64,000 bases of DNA from Bathynomus jamesi (Eukaryota > Arthropoda > Malacostraca > Isopoda > Cirolanidae). The translations under genes were made by a program, and so were the position numbers. The stretch is from contig JAJOZX010000879.1 in NCBI GenBank assembly GCA_023014485.1, positions 731,001 through 795,000 of the forward strand, in the 5' to 3' direction. Under the pieces are notes generated by a model. It saw only the letters and a list, made by a program, of their open reading frames with translations, ran no database searches and was not told the origin of the DNA. Below, in pieces: positions 20,394 through 29,438 of the stretch. The stretch's first letter is position 1; each line of letters starts with the position of its first letter.

Positions 20394-20549
20394 GCAAAAA
20401 ACCACTTTTTTCTACGTGAAGGTCAAAATATGAAAATAAAAACCCACTCTAATAGACAGAGTTTATTTCCACAACAGTTTCGACGCCCACTGGCATCCTC
20501 CTCGGGTGGAAATAAACTCTGTCTATTAGAGTGGGGTTTTATTTTCATA
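20394..20549. mobile_element. Penelope-like element 2 mini-insertion A (156 bp)
   Basis: Flanked by a perfect 13-bp duplication TTCAGGGTAACTT (20381-20393, 20550-20562); the uninterrupted site survives in the copy at 45.6-47.0 kb. Inside, a minus-strand terminus with hammerhead-like motif (20471-20508) is fused to a shorter plus-strand terminus, forming a hairpin. Confidence 0.85.
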
Positions 20550-20637
20550 TTCAGGGTAACTTATTTATTTTTCTCCTTTTACACCGCATTAATGATTCTA
20601 TCATACTACCAATTATTTTAAACAAGTTTTGTATTAA

Positions 20638-21068
20638 ATGCAAAAAACTTCACTTTTTTTCTACGTGAAGGTCAAAATATGAAAATAAAAACCCGCTCTA
20701 ATAGACAGAGTTTATTTCCACAACAGTTTCGACGCCCACTGGCATCCTCCTCGGGTGGATACAGAAAAATGAATGAACCAAAACAAGAGGGAAAAACAGT
20801 CCAGGGACCGACCGTTAAGAAATTCGCACCTAGGTTAGAACAGGAAGATAGTTTTAAATTTGTGCGAATGTACTTAATGAAAATGCCCTTCCGGTGTCAG
20901 GAGAATGGGATCTAACCTAGGTGCGAATTTCTTAACGGTCGGTCCCTGGACTGTTTTTCCTTCTTGTTTTGGTTCATTCGTTTTTCTGTATCCACCCGAG
21001 GAGGATGCCAGTGGGCGTCGAAACTGTTGTGGAAATAAACTCTGTCTATTAGAGTAGGTTTTTATTTT
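20638..21068. mobile_element. Penelope-like element 2 mini-insertion B (431 bp)
   Basis: Flanked by a perfect 15-bp duplication CAAGTTTTGTATTAA (20623-20637, 21069-21083). It consists of a minus-strand terminus (about 20680-20835) and a plus-strand terminus (about 20905-21065) around a short centre, with hammerhead-like motifs on both strands (20721-20760 on -, 20996-21029 on +). There is no protein-coding content. Confidence 0.85.
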
Positions 21069-21522
21069 CAAGTTTTGTATTAATATATACAAATATTACT
21101 TCTAAGCATATTATAAAAAATATTAACTTAATTGTTAAACGATTTTAGTTTTAGGGATAACTTAATTAATTTTCACCTTTGACCACCCATTAAAGAAGAA
21201 TTATTAATATATACAAATATTATAACAAAAATATTAATATAATTTTAATCCAGATTTTAGTTTTAGGGACAATTTATTTATTTTTCACCTTTCACCATGC
21301 ATTAAAGATTGTACCATATCCCCAATTATCATTAATATCTGTCATATGGAATATGGGCCGCCAATAAAGTTTTTAATTTTCTTAGAAAAGAGATTCTTTT
21401 TTATACATGGTAGTGTTCTACCAAGGTGAAAACTTCTGTTTGTAGCTCCACTTAATTCGACATTACTGTATTATTTTTAATATAATTTTAAACCAGATTT
21501 ACGCGTCAATTAACATAAAAAT

Positions 21523-21587
<65 letters not shown>
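21523..21587. repeat. (TC)n microsatellite
   Basis: Nearly uninterrupted CT dinucleotides, one CCTC interruption. Confidence 0.95.
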
Positions 21588-21702
21588 ACACGGCTTGGTA
21601 AAAATTTAAGGACCGCCAATGAATGATCTACATTCTGAAAGTGGGGAACGGGGGAAGCCTTTTATTCAGTATGCTCTATTCTAGGGGGTCTTCTCCCTGT
21701 CC

Positions 21703-21710
21703 TATAAAAA
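21703..21710 (+). promoter_or_regulatory. Candidate TATA box
   Basis: TATAAAAA, 85 bp upstream of the candidate ATG at 21788. A start site about 30 bp downstream (around 21735) would give a short leader. Confidence 0.4.
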
Positions 21711-21787
21711 GAGTAGCAGCGACATATGTGAAACACTTTAGTGTTGGAGAAGCATTTCAGCTGTTGTATACAAACTTATAATCAAGA

Positions 21788-22168
21788 ATGCAGCCTGAAG
21801 ACCATCCCAACATCAAGTTGTAAGTAATTTTACTTCGTATATTTTCTGTTCTAAATATAAAAAAGTAGTCTTATTCAATAGTGCTCTGAGTGAAATATAT
21901 AGAAGTTAATTCTTCTGTATTAACATTTGTGTAGAAGTGTAATTTGTGAAGTTTTGTGATTGCGGATTTTGTGATTTTGTGATTATGTGCATTATTGTGA
22001 TTGCGCCCAATTTTATTTTTTTATTGTTTTATCTCAAGGGCCGATTCTTTCATACACAAGTGCCTATCCGAATATGCTTCGCCTACGGTATACCTCTACG
22101 GTGATACAATGTGAGTACTGCTATTTCTATCTACATACATTCGGAACAGGGATTCATGCATTTATTTG

Positions 22169-22225
<57 letters not shown>

Positions 22226-22312
22226 TCCCATTCTCGAGGTATGTTATTATTTTACAGAACTGATGCGTGTGTTCATTTGATGGGGCGTGTGGACAATGAC
22301 AATGTATTTTAG
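21788..22312 (+). CDS. Candidate small three-exon gene, function unknown
   Basis: Three segments join in frame with GT-AG introns: 21788-21819 (donor GTAAGT), 22039-22110 (acceptor after a T-rich run ending CTCAAG; donor GTGAGT) and 22258-22312 (acceptor TTTTACAG), ending at TAG 22310-22312. The product would be 52 residues (begins MQPEDHPNIKL). Intron 2 contains a (TA)n tract. A TATA box lies upstream and AATAAA occurs at 22750. I do not recognise the protein. Further possible exon edges (donor at 22410, acceptor before 22617) suggest the gene may be longer. Inference from splice-like signals only; it could equally be part of an unrecognised element. Confidence 0.3.
22171..22223. repeat. (TA)n microsatellite
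   Basis: TA tract inside the proposed intron 2. Confidence 0.95.
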
Positions 22313-22702
22313 AGTCAGTCTCTGCAGGAATTAGCACCACAAGGCCCTGAACCCGAGACTGGCACTCGACCGAGAAGCACAAACGATTCGAGCAACTCGA
22401 CTGTATCATGTAAGCAGCCTATTCTTTAAGGTACACCTCATGTAACTAACTAATTCCTCTTACATTAAAAGCTCTTTTGAAATGAATGGTGCGTTAGTTT
22501 TTATTTTTCTATTTTTATTTTAAAATAATTATCTCTTTCTTTATCCTGTGAAAATAATAATAATAATAATAATAATAGAGCGCGGCTTGCTGTAATATTT
22601 TTCTTTTTCTTTTAGAGACGATCCGGTTGTGTTATATGAAGATGCGCCCCGAAACACAGAATGTGTGTTAATCGAAGAAACGATGAAAGTTTTTCTTTTT
22701 TC

Positions 22703-22741
<39 letters not shown>

Positions 22742-22930
22742 GGGTAAGAATAAACCAAGTGTTTTCAGCTTTTATTAAATAATAAAACTATGGGTAACAT
22801 TTTAAGTATATTTATAAATTAATACATAATTTCGTTTATTGTATACAACACATTTTTTTATGTAACATTGGCTTCAATGTTTTTCGCACATATACAAATA
22901 GGAATGACAATAAATTCGTTTTATACATTT
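22313..22930. other. Downstream region of candidate gene
   Basis: Holds (AAT)n at 22553-22576, an open frame 22617-22700 (DDPVVLYEDAPRNTECVLIE) behind a good polypyrimidine-AG acceptor, (GT)n at 22703-22740, and AATAAA at 22750 and 22782. It may be terminal exons or non-coding. Confidence 0.35.
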
Positions 22931-23066
22931 TATATATATATATATATATACAAGGCGTCCCAAAAAAATGTATACACACTTTAAATAATTATAAAGGCAG
23001 TGTTTATTAAAATACATTTCATTTTCAAAATGTAATAGAATCTACAGACATTATTTAATTGTTTTG

Positions 23067-23683
23067 TCAACGCCTGTTTTCAAACTGACGTCCGTTCTGG
23101 TCCAGGCACTGCTGATAACGCGAAGCAATGGAATCGCAAACATCACGAAACATTTCGTTTGGTATTTGTGTGCATTCTCGTTCAATGGCTGCTCTCAATT
23201 CAGCGACTGTTGCAGGTTTTATAGCGTAGACTTTGTCTTTTAAGTATCCCCATAAAAAAAAGTCTAGTGGTGTGAGGTCTGGTGAACGCGGAGGGTATTC
23301 TACGAAACCCCTTCGTCCAATCCACATCCACATCGTGCCAAGTACCACTCGCAATACTCCACTCTTCGGTCCGGATCATCTTCATTACTAGCATGGACTA
23401 ATCTTGGAATGTAACTTTTCCATTGACAGCGCTTCAAAATGCGTTGGACAGACGATTCTGAAATTCCTACCTCACGACTCGCTTGCCGCACAGATTTTCT
23501 TGGACTTTGGTGATACGTTTCCAGTACTCTTTCATGCTTTGTAGGGCTTGTCGAAGTCCGTGGTCTTCCGGAACGCTTCTTGTGGACATTCTGAACAGTT
23601 CCATCGACTTCAAATTTATCTCTAATTCGAGTGATGGTAAGTCGCGTTGGTGGATCTGTTTGAAACTCCCTCCTAAACTGTTG
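23067..23683 (-). pseudogene. Internally deleted mariner-type transposase
   Basis: Minus strand: [40 protein letters not shown] and [16 protein letters not shown] form the N-terminal helix-turn-helix region. Near 23350-23330 the frame breaks at CEWYLA and resumes with [20 protein letters not shown] (third catalytic Asp) to QCLDQNGRQFENRR. Most of the catalytic core, including the first two Asp residues, is deleted. The start of the ORF lies beyond the Gypsy LTR near 28.5 kb. Confidence 0.85.
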
Positions 23684-24149
23684 TTGGTTTTCGTCGTCGT
23701 CGTCGTTGGGCCTAGGCAAGCTACGGCTTGGGACCGTAGCGCATCTATCCGGTATAGGTTAACCTGGATGATGTAGCCATAAGCACTGCCGCTGGTTAAG
23801 TGCCAACCAGTGATTATCTCACTAGCCGTATTGAGTCCGTTAGGCGAAACTGCGACAGTACCAAGGATGGAAAATATAACCCTTGGATTTCTATTATTTA
23901 TTTGCAAAATGGACATGGTATTAGATTAAAATAATTATTTGAATATAAATAATTAACTGACAATTGTGATATATAATTAATTATGTTTACATACAATAAA
24001 ATAATACAGTATACATAAAATTAGTATTAATGTGGTTTACAATTGAATTATGATGGGTAACTAATTTAAAATGAATTTATAGCTATTCCGAAATTCAAGA
24101 CGGTAAAATTAACATTTATCTTGAAACTAAAATAAGAGTATTCACTACA
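23682..24149 (-). repeat. 3' LTR of the Gypsy element
   Basis: 468 bp; in element orientation starts TGTAGTGAATACTC and ends AAAACCAACA. Compared with the 5' LTR it carries an extra ATT near 23892 and an A/C difference near 23822. Confidence 0.93.
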
Positions 24150-24165
24150 CACTCCCCACCAGAGA
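24150..24165 (-). promoter_or_regulatory. Polypurine tract
   Basis: Minus strand TCTGGTGGGGAGTG immediately before the 3' LTR, the expected plus-strand primer position. Confidence 0.7.
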
Positions 24166-24171
24166 GGAAGT

Positions 24172-25128
24172 TCAAAGAGTTCCGAACGACACAGATTTCC
24201 CCTGGACCTTTTTGGTAGCTACATGTACCTCGCTTAAGGTTGATTCCAAAAACGCAGGCTTAAGACGATCGATAGAAACCTTGTCGACCTTGGAACCGCG
24301 CTGGATGAGAAATGATTTGCGCGTACGTCGGAGAACTTCATAGGGCCCGTCATATGGACATTGGAGAGGCCGTTTTGGGACAGGTACACGAACGAAAACG
24401 TGGGTGCAAGACTGGAGGGCTGGGGAAACAAAGATGTTCTGTTGGCTAGTCAATCGAGGGGGAACAGGCTGAAGGGACTGCATGTGAGAGGAAAGTGTTT
24501 GAGCGAATTCCGTAGGATCACATGACTTATCCCCTGCAGTGAAGTAGCCACCTGGTAGCCGCAGTGTTGTTCCATAGACTAGTTCAGCCGTTGTAGTCTT
24601 CAGATCACTCTTAAATGCAGAGCGAATACCAAGCAACACGAGTGGAAGCTTATCCATCCAATGGGAGTCTTCGTGACACATAAGGGATGACTTCAGCTGG
24701 CGATGGAAGCGTTCGACGAGGCCGTTAGCTTGCGGATGATACGCACAGGTATGCGCATGTACTGTACCCAACAAGCTGGTAAACTTCTTCCAAAGCGAAG
24801 ACTCAAATTGGCGACCTTGGTCAGTGATGACTTTTGTCGGCAATCCAAATCTTGATACCCATCCATGAAGAAAGGCTCTTGCAACAGTGTCCGCTTGGAT
24901 ATCAGGAAGTGGGATGGCTTCAGGCCATCTGGAAAAGCGGTCGAGACAGGTGAGCAGATAACGTTGGCCTTGAATCACTGGAAGGGGGCCAACAATGTCT
25001 ACATGAATTACCTCAAATCGCTGGGATGGGGGCGGAAATGCGTCAAAGGGGGACCTGGTGTGCCTTTGGACTTTGGCACGCTGGCAGGCAAGGCACGTTT
25101 TGGTCCAATGTTTGACATCCTTCCGCAT
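24172..25128 (-). CDS. Gypsy integrase
   Basis: Minus strand, 318 residues from the Met at 25128, continuing the RNase H frame after a nonsense codon at 25162-25164. The Cys pair of the zinc-binding N-terminus is seen (WTKTCLACQRAKVQ); the catalytic triad is in VDIVGPLP (Asp), ITDQGRQFESS (Asp) and HPQANGLVERFHR (Glu). A C-terminal domain follows (CPYDGPYEVLRRTRKSFLI). Integrase normally cuts target DNA and joins the LTR ends; all catalytic residues remain. Confidence 0.93.
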   Translation of the reverse strand: MRKDVKHWTKTCLACQRAKVQRHTRSPFDAFPPPSQRFEVIHVDIVGPLPVIQGQRYLLTCLDRFSRWPEAIPLPDIQADTVARAFLHGWVSRFGLPTKVITDQGRQFESSLWKKFTSLLGTVHAHTCAYHPQANGLVERFHRQLKSSLMCHEDSHWMDKLPLVLLGIRSAFKSDLKTTTAELVYGTTLRLPGGYFTAGDKSCDPTEFAQTLSSHMQSLQPVPPRLTSQQNIFVSPALQSCTHVFVRVPVPKRPLQCPYDGPYEVLRRTRKSFLIQRGSKVDKVSIDRLKPAFLESTLSEVHVATKKVQGKSVSFGTL

Positions 25129-25161
25129 CGAGGGCCAAACAAAGCGAGAGGTAACCAGGTG

Positions 25162-25980
25162 TTACGAAGCACGGATACCAGGATGGGAGGGCTTATGAAG
25201 ATCCGTGAAGACTGCTTGTCTGTGACATGGAGGGACATAAGGGCGAATAGCAGCTGTTGATACGTCGCAATAGAGGGGCACAGACAATCCTGGCATACTC
25301 ATTTTCTTGAGGGAAAGTGAGTGAGTGGAGTCTTCTCTGAGCAGGTCTTGTAGTTCCGTATCCTTATCTTGATCCTGTGCAATAGCATTCCACAGTGTAG
25401 AGCTGAGGGTAACAGAAGTAATCTCTATTCTTGAAAGTGCATCCGCTGGAGTGTTCAAGACACCTTTGATGTGGCGGATATCTGTGGTAAATTGCGAGAT
25501 ATAATCGAGTTGCCTGATGACTCTGGGAGAGTGGTTACAGCTGTTTTTATTGAAGACAGTGACCAAAGGTTTGTGGTCGGTAAAAACACAAAACTCTCGG
25601 CCTTCAATGAAATGTTGAAAATGCTTCACGTTTAAGTAAATAGCAAGAAGTTCACGTCCGAAAGCACTATAACGCGTTTGGGCTGGCTGCAGCTTTTTCG
25701 AGTAAAACGCGATGGGTGCTTGTTGACCGTTAATGGTTTGTTCCAACACCCCACCGATCGCAACATCTGATGCATCGACCGTCAAAGTTAGGGGGGCATC
25801 ACTGATAGGAAATGACAGAGACAATGCACTATTGATAGCATTTTTGGCATTGTCGAACGCCTGTAAACTATCGCTACACCATACCAATTTCGTTACCTTG
25901 CGTTTGTGTGTGATCATAGCGTGTAGAGGAGCAAGAACACTGGCACAGTTTTTAATGAACTTGTGGTAATAATTTACCAA
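25162..25980 (-). CDS. Gypsy RNase H region of pol
   Basis: Minus strand; GLVNYYHKFIKNCASVLAPL, then SDAPLTLTVDASDVAIGGVL (RNase H first Asp), RYSAFGRELLAIYLNVKHFQ (Glu), VFTDHKPLV (Asp) and DALSRIE. It ends at a TAA within RAS|HLVTSRFVWPS, after which the same frame continues into integrase. So pol is interrupted by one nonsense codon here and by a deletion upstream. Confidence 0.9.
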   Translation of the reverse strand: MVNYYHKFIKNCASVLAPLHAMITHKRKVTKLVWCSDSLQAFDNAKNAINSALSLSFPISDAPLTLTVDASDVAIGGVLEQTINGQQAPIAFYSKKLQPAQTRYSAFGRELLAIYLNVKHFQHFIEGREFCVFTDHKPLVTVFNKNSCNHSPRVIRQLDYISQFTTDIRHIKGVLNTPADALSRIEITSVTLSSTLWNAIAQDQDKDTELQDLLREDSTHSLSLKKMSMPGLSVPLYCDVSTAAIRPYVPPCHRQAVFTDLHKPSHPGIRAS

Positions 25981-25982
25981 AC

Positions 25983-27095
25983 CTAGAAACCGTATTGTTC
26001 TAAGCGTTGAAATAGGAGTGAAAGATGTTCCTTATGTTCCTCTTCCGTTGAGCTGGCCACAAGCAAATCATCGATGTAGGCATAAACAAAGTCTAAGCCT
26101 CTGGTGACCTCATCTATAAACCTCTGAAAGGTTTGCGCAGCATTCCGTAGCCCGAACGGCATCTTCACAAATTCGAATAACCCAAATGGTGTACAAACTG
26201 CAGTCTTGGGAATATCCGAAGGCTCTACGGGAATGTGGTGGAAAGCCTTAACGAGGTCTATTTTACTGAAGATAGATTTGCCGTGGAGAAGAGAAGTAAA
26301 GTCTTGGACATTTGGTACCGGATATCGGTCCGGGATGGTTGTCGAATTCAAAAACCGGTAATCCCCACATGGTCTCCAGTCTCCTGACTTCTTCTGGACC
26401 AGGTGTAGGGGAGAGGACCAACTGCTTTTGGAAGGTCTTATTATCCCAAGATCTATCATAAGCTGGAATTCCGATTTGGCAGCTTTAAGTTTGTCCGGGG
26501 CAAGACGTCTGGGTTTTGCAAACACAGGGGGACCTTTTGTTGTAATGTGATGGGTAATGGTGTGCTTAATGGTATCACCCATCTGCATCGGTTGAAGAAT
26601 TCCTGGATATCGCTGGAAAAGGCACTGGTACATGGAATTAGGGGGAACGAGGGAAAGTGCAGAGTTCGAGGCGTCCGGAAGGGCAACCTGTTTGGCAAGA
26701 ACAGAAAGCAGTGTGGCCTGGTCGCATAAGCGTCGCTTGTCAAGATCCACCAGGAGTTTGAAATGCTGGAGGAAGTCAGCGCCGATTATGGGATGCTGCA
26801 CTTGAGCACAGATGAAAATCCACTTGAAGGATCGGTGAAGGTCCAAGTTTAGTTCACGCGACTGAGTACCGTACGTGGGTATGCGTGAACCGTTAGCAGC
26901 GTATAGAGGCGGAGATTCCGAGTGCGTATGACCAGATTTTTGAGGGAATACACTGACTGACGCTCCGGTATCGACCAAGAAATTGACACCAGAGTTCCTG
27001 TCCTTTATGAATAACAGGTTGGCAGTGCGAGTACTAGACGCCATTAGGACTCGCTGCTGGGGTTTTCCGACGAAAAATTGCAAGGGGAGATGCAC
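25983..27095 (-). pseudogene. Gypsy protease-RT region of pol, internally deleted
   Basis: Minus strand. Aspartic protease motif [14 protein letters not shown] at the N-terminal side, then RT with [53 protein letters not shown] and the catalytic [16 protein letters not shown]. After LSLLFQRL the sequence jumps to [12 protein letters not shown] in another frame: about 45-50 residues after the palm are missing relative to other Gypsy RTs. The frame overlaps the end of gag by 52 bases in a different phase, consistent with ribosomal frameshifting; the GTG at 27095 is probably not a real start. Confidence 0.88.
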
Positions 27096-27808
27096 TTCCT
27101 AGCCTTCTTTCCAAATTTAGAGTGGTAGAAGCAGATCTTCCCGGAACTCGAACGATGCCTCTTCGTAAATCTTGACCGAGAATGGCTTCTTTGCCGTTGA
27201 TTTTGTAGCAGAGAACAAACGTGGTTGAGTTGTTGACTTAACTCTTCCACTTTCAACTCCAGTTCCGATTGTGTGTTCACGTTGTTGACCGGAGCTGTGT
27301 CAATCTCCACTACTTTGTCGGCAGTTTCTGCTAGTTTATCAACTGGAGTAGCAGGATCCATAGTGGCCAAGACACGCTGAGCTGATGGAGGAAGTTTCTG
27401 CAAGAACAACTGTCTAAAGATGTCCTTATCGAAGGTTTGTGCGCGTTCGCCTAGAGCGCACTGCATAGCCCTCAGCATTTGAGTGGGCTTACGGTCTCCA
27501 AGTTCTTCTTTTGAGATTAACTGATGTAGTTTCTCACGCTCGGAGACAGTGGTGCGGCACAGGATGGCAGACTTCAGATCGTTGTATGGGTCCTCACTCG
27601 TGGAAGTAGACACGATGACGTCACGGACTTCAGAGATGATGCTCGCTGGTAGAGAGGACAAAACATGATCGTATTTTGTCCTGCTAGCGGTGATCCTTCC
27701 CAAGTTGAATTGTGATTCCACTTGGTGGAACCAAATAAATGGATCACCCGGCCAGAAGACGGGGAGCTTTACGCTCAAGTGGGAGATGGCACCAGCGTCG
27801 TCAGGCAT
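27044..27808 (-). CDS. Gypsy Gag
   Basis: 254 residues on the minus strand from ATG 27808. Capsid-like core ([60 protein letters not shown] basic stretch) followed by [20 protein letters not shown], the CHCC finger typical of CsRn1-type Gypsy elements. Gag packages element RNA. The frame is intact. Confidence 0.9.
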   Translation of the reverse strand: MPDDAGAISHLSVKLPVFWPGDPFIWFHQVESQFNLGRITASRTKYDHVLSSLPASIISEVRDVIVSTSTSEDPYNDLKSAILCRTTVSEREKLHQLISKEELGDRKPTQMLRAMQCALGERAQTFDKDIFRQLFLQKLPPSAQRVLATMDPATPVDKLAETADKVVEIDTAPVNNVNTQSELELKVEELSQQLNHVCSLLQNQRQRSHSRSRFTKRHRSSSGKICFYHSKFGKKARKCISPCNFSSENPSSES

Positions 27809-27869
27809 CTTCTCCTATGCTTGCTGACGTACAAGCAAGACGACAAGTTACCAACGAAGGAGTGGAGGT

Positions 27870-28020
27870 TGAGACGAGCGCAGGCACAGAGCGCACGGGC
27901 AGGGGTGAGGGGCAGAGGGCACGAGCGACGTTACAGTCTGGTCCTAGTCGCTCGGGTGAAGGGGGTGATGGGCACGAACGACGTTACAGTCTAGTCCTAG
28001 TCGTTCGGGTAAAAGGGGGG
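27870..28020. repeat. Tandem repeat in Gypsy leader
   Basis: Two diverged copies of about 55 bp containing ACGTTACAGTCTGGTCCTAG, in the untranslated leader. Confidence 0.7.
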
Positions 28021-28024
28021 GAAT

Positions 28025-28042
28025 CCAACTCCGGGGTCACCA
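28025..28042 (-). promoter_or_regulatory. Primer binding site, tRNA-Trp-like
   Basis: Minus strand TGGTGACCCCGGAGTTGG, two bases after the 5' LTR. It is close to the complement of the tRNA-Trp 3' end (TGGTGACCCCGACG), the primer used by CsRn1-type Gypsy elements. Confidence 0.75.
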
Positions 28043-28044
28043 AT

Positions 28045-28510
28045 TGTTGGTTTTCGTCGTCGTCGTCGTTGGGCCTAGGCAAGCTACGGCTTGGGACCGT
28101 AGCGCATCTATCCGGTATAGGTTAACCTGGATGATGTAGCCATAAGCACTGCCGCTGGTTAAGTGCCAACCAGTGATTATCTCACTCGCCGTATTGAGTC
28201 CGTTAGGCGAAACTGCGACAGTACCAAGGATGGAAAATATAACCCTTGGATTTCTTATTTATTTGCAAAATGGACATGGTATTAGATTAAAATAATTATT
28301 TGAATATAAATAATTAACTGACAATTGTGATATATAATTAATTATGTTTACATACAATAAAATAATACAGTATACATAAAATTAGTATTAATGTGGTTTA
28401 CAATTGAATTATGATGGGTAACTAATTTAAAATGAATTTATAGCTATTCCGAAATTCAAGACGGTAAAATTAACATTTATCTTGAAACTAAAATAAGAGT
28501 ATTCACTACA
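28045..28510 (-). repeat. 5' LTR of the Gypsy element
   Basis: 466 bp, near-identical to 23682-24149. It lies at the high-coordinate end because the element is on the minus strand. Confidence 0.93.
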
Positions 28511-28686
28511 CTGTCTTTGCACTTCAACTGCGTTTTCACACTTCCAGTAGCATTTTAGAATGAATTTCCTTTGTTCAAAGCTTAGTCTGACTGCCATTAT
28601 TAATTCTAATGGGTTTAACTTGGAAAGAAAGAAACATCAATTGAGCTATCAGCTGTTAAAGTGTGTATACATTTTTTTGGGACGCC

Positions 28687-28689
<3 letters not shown>

Positions 28690-28732
<43 letters not shown>
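28690..28732. repeat. (TA)n microsatellite
   Basis: TA tract flanking the right end of the interrupted mariner-type element. Confidence 0.95.
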
Positions 28733-28734
<2 letters not shown>

Positions 28735-29028
28735 CCAACTTTAATTAATTACAGATTAACAACCATTATATTTTAAATAAGTAACAGAACATAATTCCCG
28801 TCCTTAAACGTTACAGAAATTACTGTTAGGTGTTACATTTTATAAATTTATGCGATATAATACTGAAAGCTATACTGCACACGGTACATATTTGGTACAA
28901 TTTAAAATAATTAATTGCTGAAGTTACAATTATATATACACATAAAACTTCACACAGCATATCGAGTGATTACAAACGGGAATCGGCTTTTTATCACCCT
29001 ACACACAAATTTTCCATTGCGCTCAGTG
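28733..29028. other. Non-coding sequence before Polinton genes
   Basis: AT-rich, nothing recognised; the Polinton terminal inverted repeat was looked for here and not found. Confidence 0.4.
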
Positions 29029-29436
29029 TTACACGAGTCGAATAGTTGCAGAAATTCTGTAAATCTCTCTCCACGAGTCATTTGCATGAGAGTACAAACT
29101 GTACATACCACAGACATTGCTGTAGTAGCTCTGGAATCGGTAAGGATTCCATACTATTTGTGGAATTTGCAGGTGTTAAAATTTTTGTACAATAATAGCA
29201 TCATTCCATGGATATCCGTCCAGTGAATTAAAGTAGTGCATTCGCTCCCTATTTTTAAAATAAACGGCTATCCAATGGATACCTTTACCAACGCTAACAT
29301 CCGTATTCAAAATAAGTGCGCCACAGTCTCCCTTGGTTGGAAGTTTCAACGTTTCATTCCTCTCAAATACCCCAATAAATTTGGGGTATGTGAATCGGTC
29401 ACTCTTCTTCACTCTCTGGAGTGTAACCGTGTCCAT
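29029..29436 (-). pseudogene. PRO: Polinton adenain-like cysteine protease
   Basis: ATG at 29436, two bases after the end of the capsid gene frame. The catalytic triad of the ULP1/adenovirus protease family is visible: His in GIHWIAVYF, Asp in YFNSLDGYP, and, after an in-frame stop at 29176, Cys in SNVCGMYSL. Such proteases process capsid proteins in related viruses. One nonsense codon separates the Cys from the rest, so the copy is probably dead. Confidence 0.82.
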
Positions 29437-29438
29437 TT

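Larger units (their letters stand above)
19481..21397 (-). repeat. Large interspersed repeat, copy L (inverted to 45628-47037)
   Basis: After removing two Penelope-derived insertions (20394-20549, 20638-21068) this is about 1.4 kb and collinear with the reverse complement of 45628-47037. Shared landmarks are CTGCAAAATGTTAG at one end, tandem GAGATGGGGTTACACCAATC units, GGCCGAATGCCGTCACGAGG, and GAATATGGGCCGCCAATAAA at the other end. It contains about 90-bp tandem units (19880-20060) and about 150-bp units. No coding region recognised. Confidence 0.85.
23682..28510 (-). mobile_element. Gypsy LTR retrotransposon, CsRn1-like
   Basis: 4829 bp, transcribed right to left, with CTGT target duplications (23678-23681, 28511-28514). 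The LTRs are 466-468 bp and differ only at a few sites, so insertion is recent. The primer site resembles the tRNA-Trp-type PBS of the CsRn1 clade, and Gag has that clade's CHCC-type finger. Order gag, protease, RT, RNase H, integrase fits Gypsy. It lies inside a mariner-type element. Confidence 0.95.
22951..28689 (-). mobile_element. mariner-type element interrupted by Gypsy
   Basis: Ends CAAGGCGTCCCAAAAAAATG (22951) and the complementary CATTTTTTTGGGACGCCCTG (28670-28689) flanked by TA. The two halves are separated by the Gypsy insertion 23682-28510; without it and one CTGT duplication the element would be about 0.9 kb. It encodes a deleted transposase at 23067-23683 (-). Confidence 0.88.

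Noticed and set aside
24865..25260. 131-codon + strand ORF in the Gypsy region
   Set aside because: Antisense of integrase, which carries the catalytic triad.
27739..28125. 128-codon + strand ORF across the Gypsy leader and LTR
   Set aside because: Crosses the LTR boundary and PBS on the antisense strand; composition follows the tandem leader repeat.
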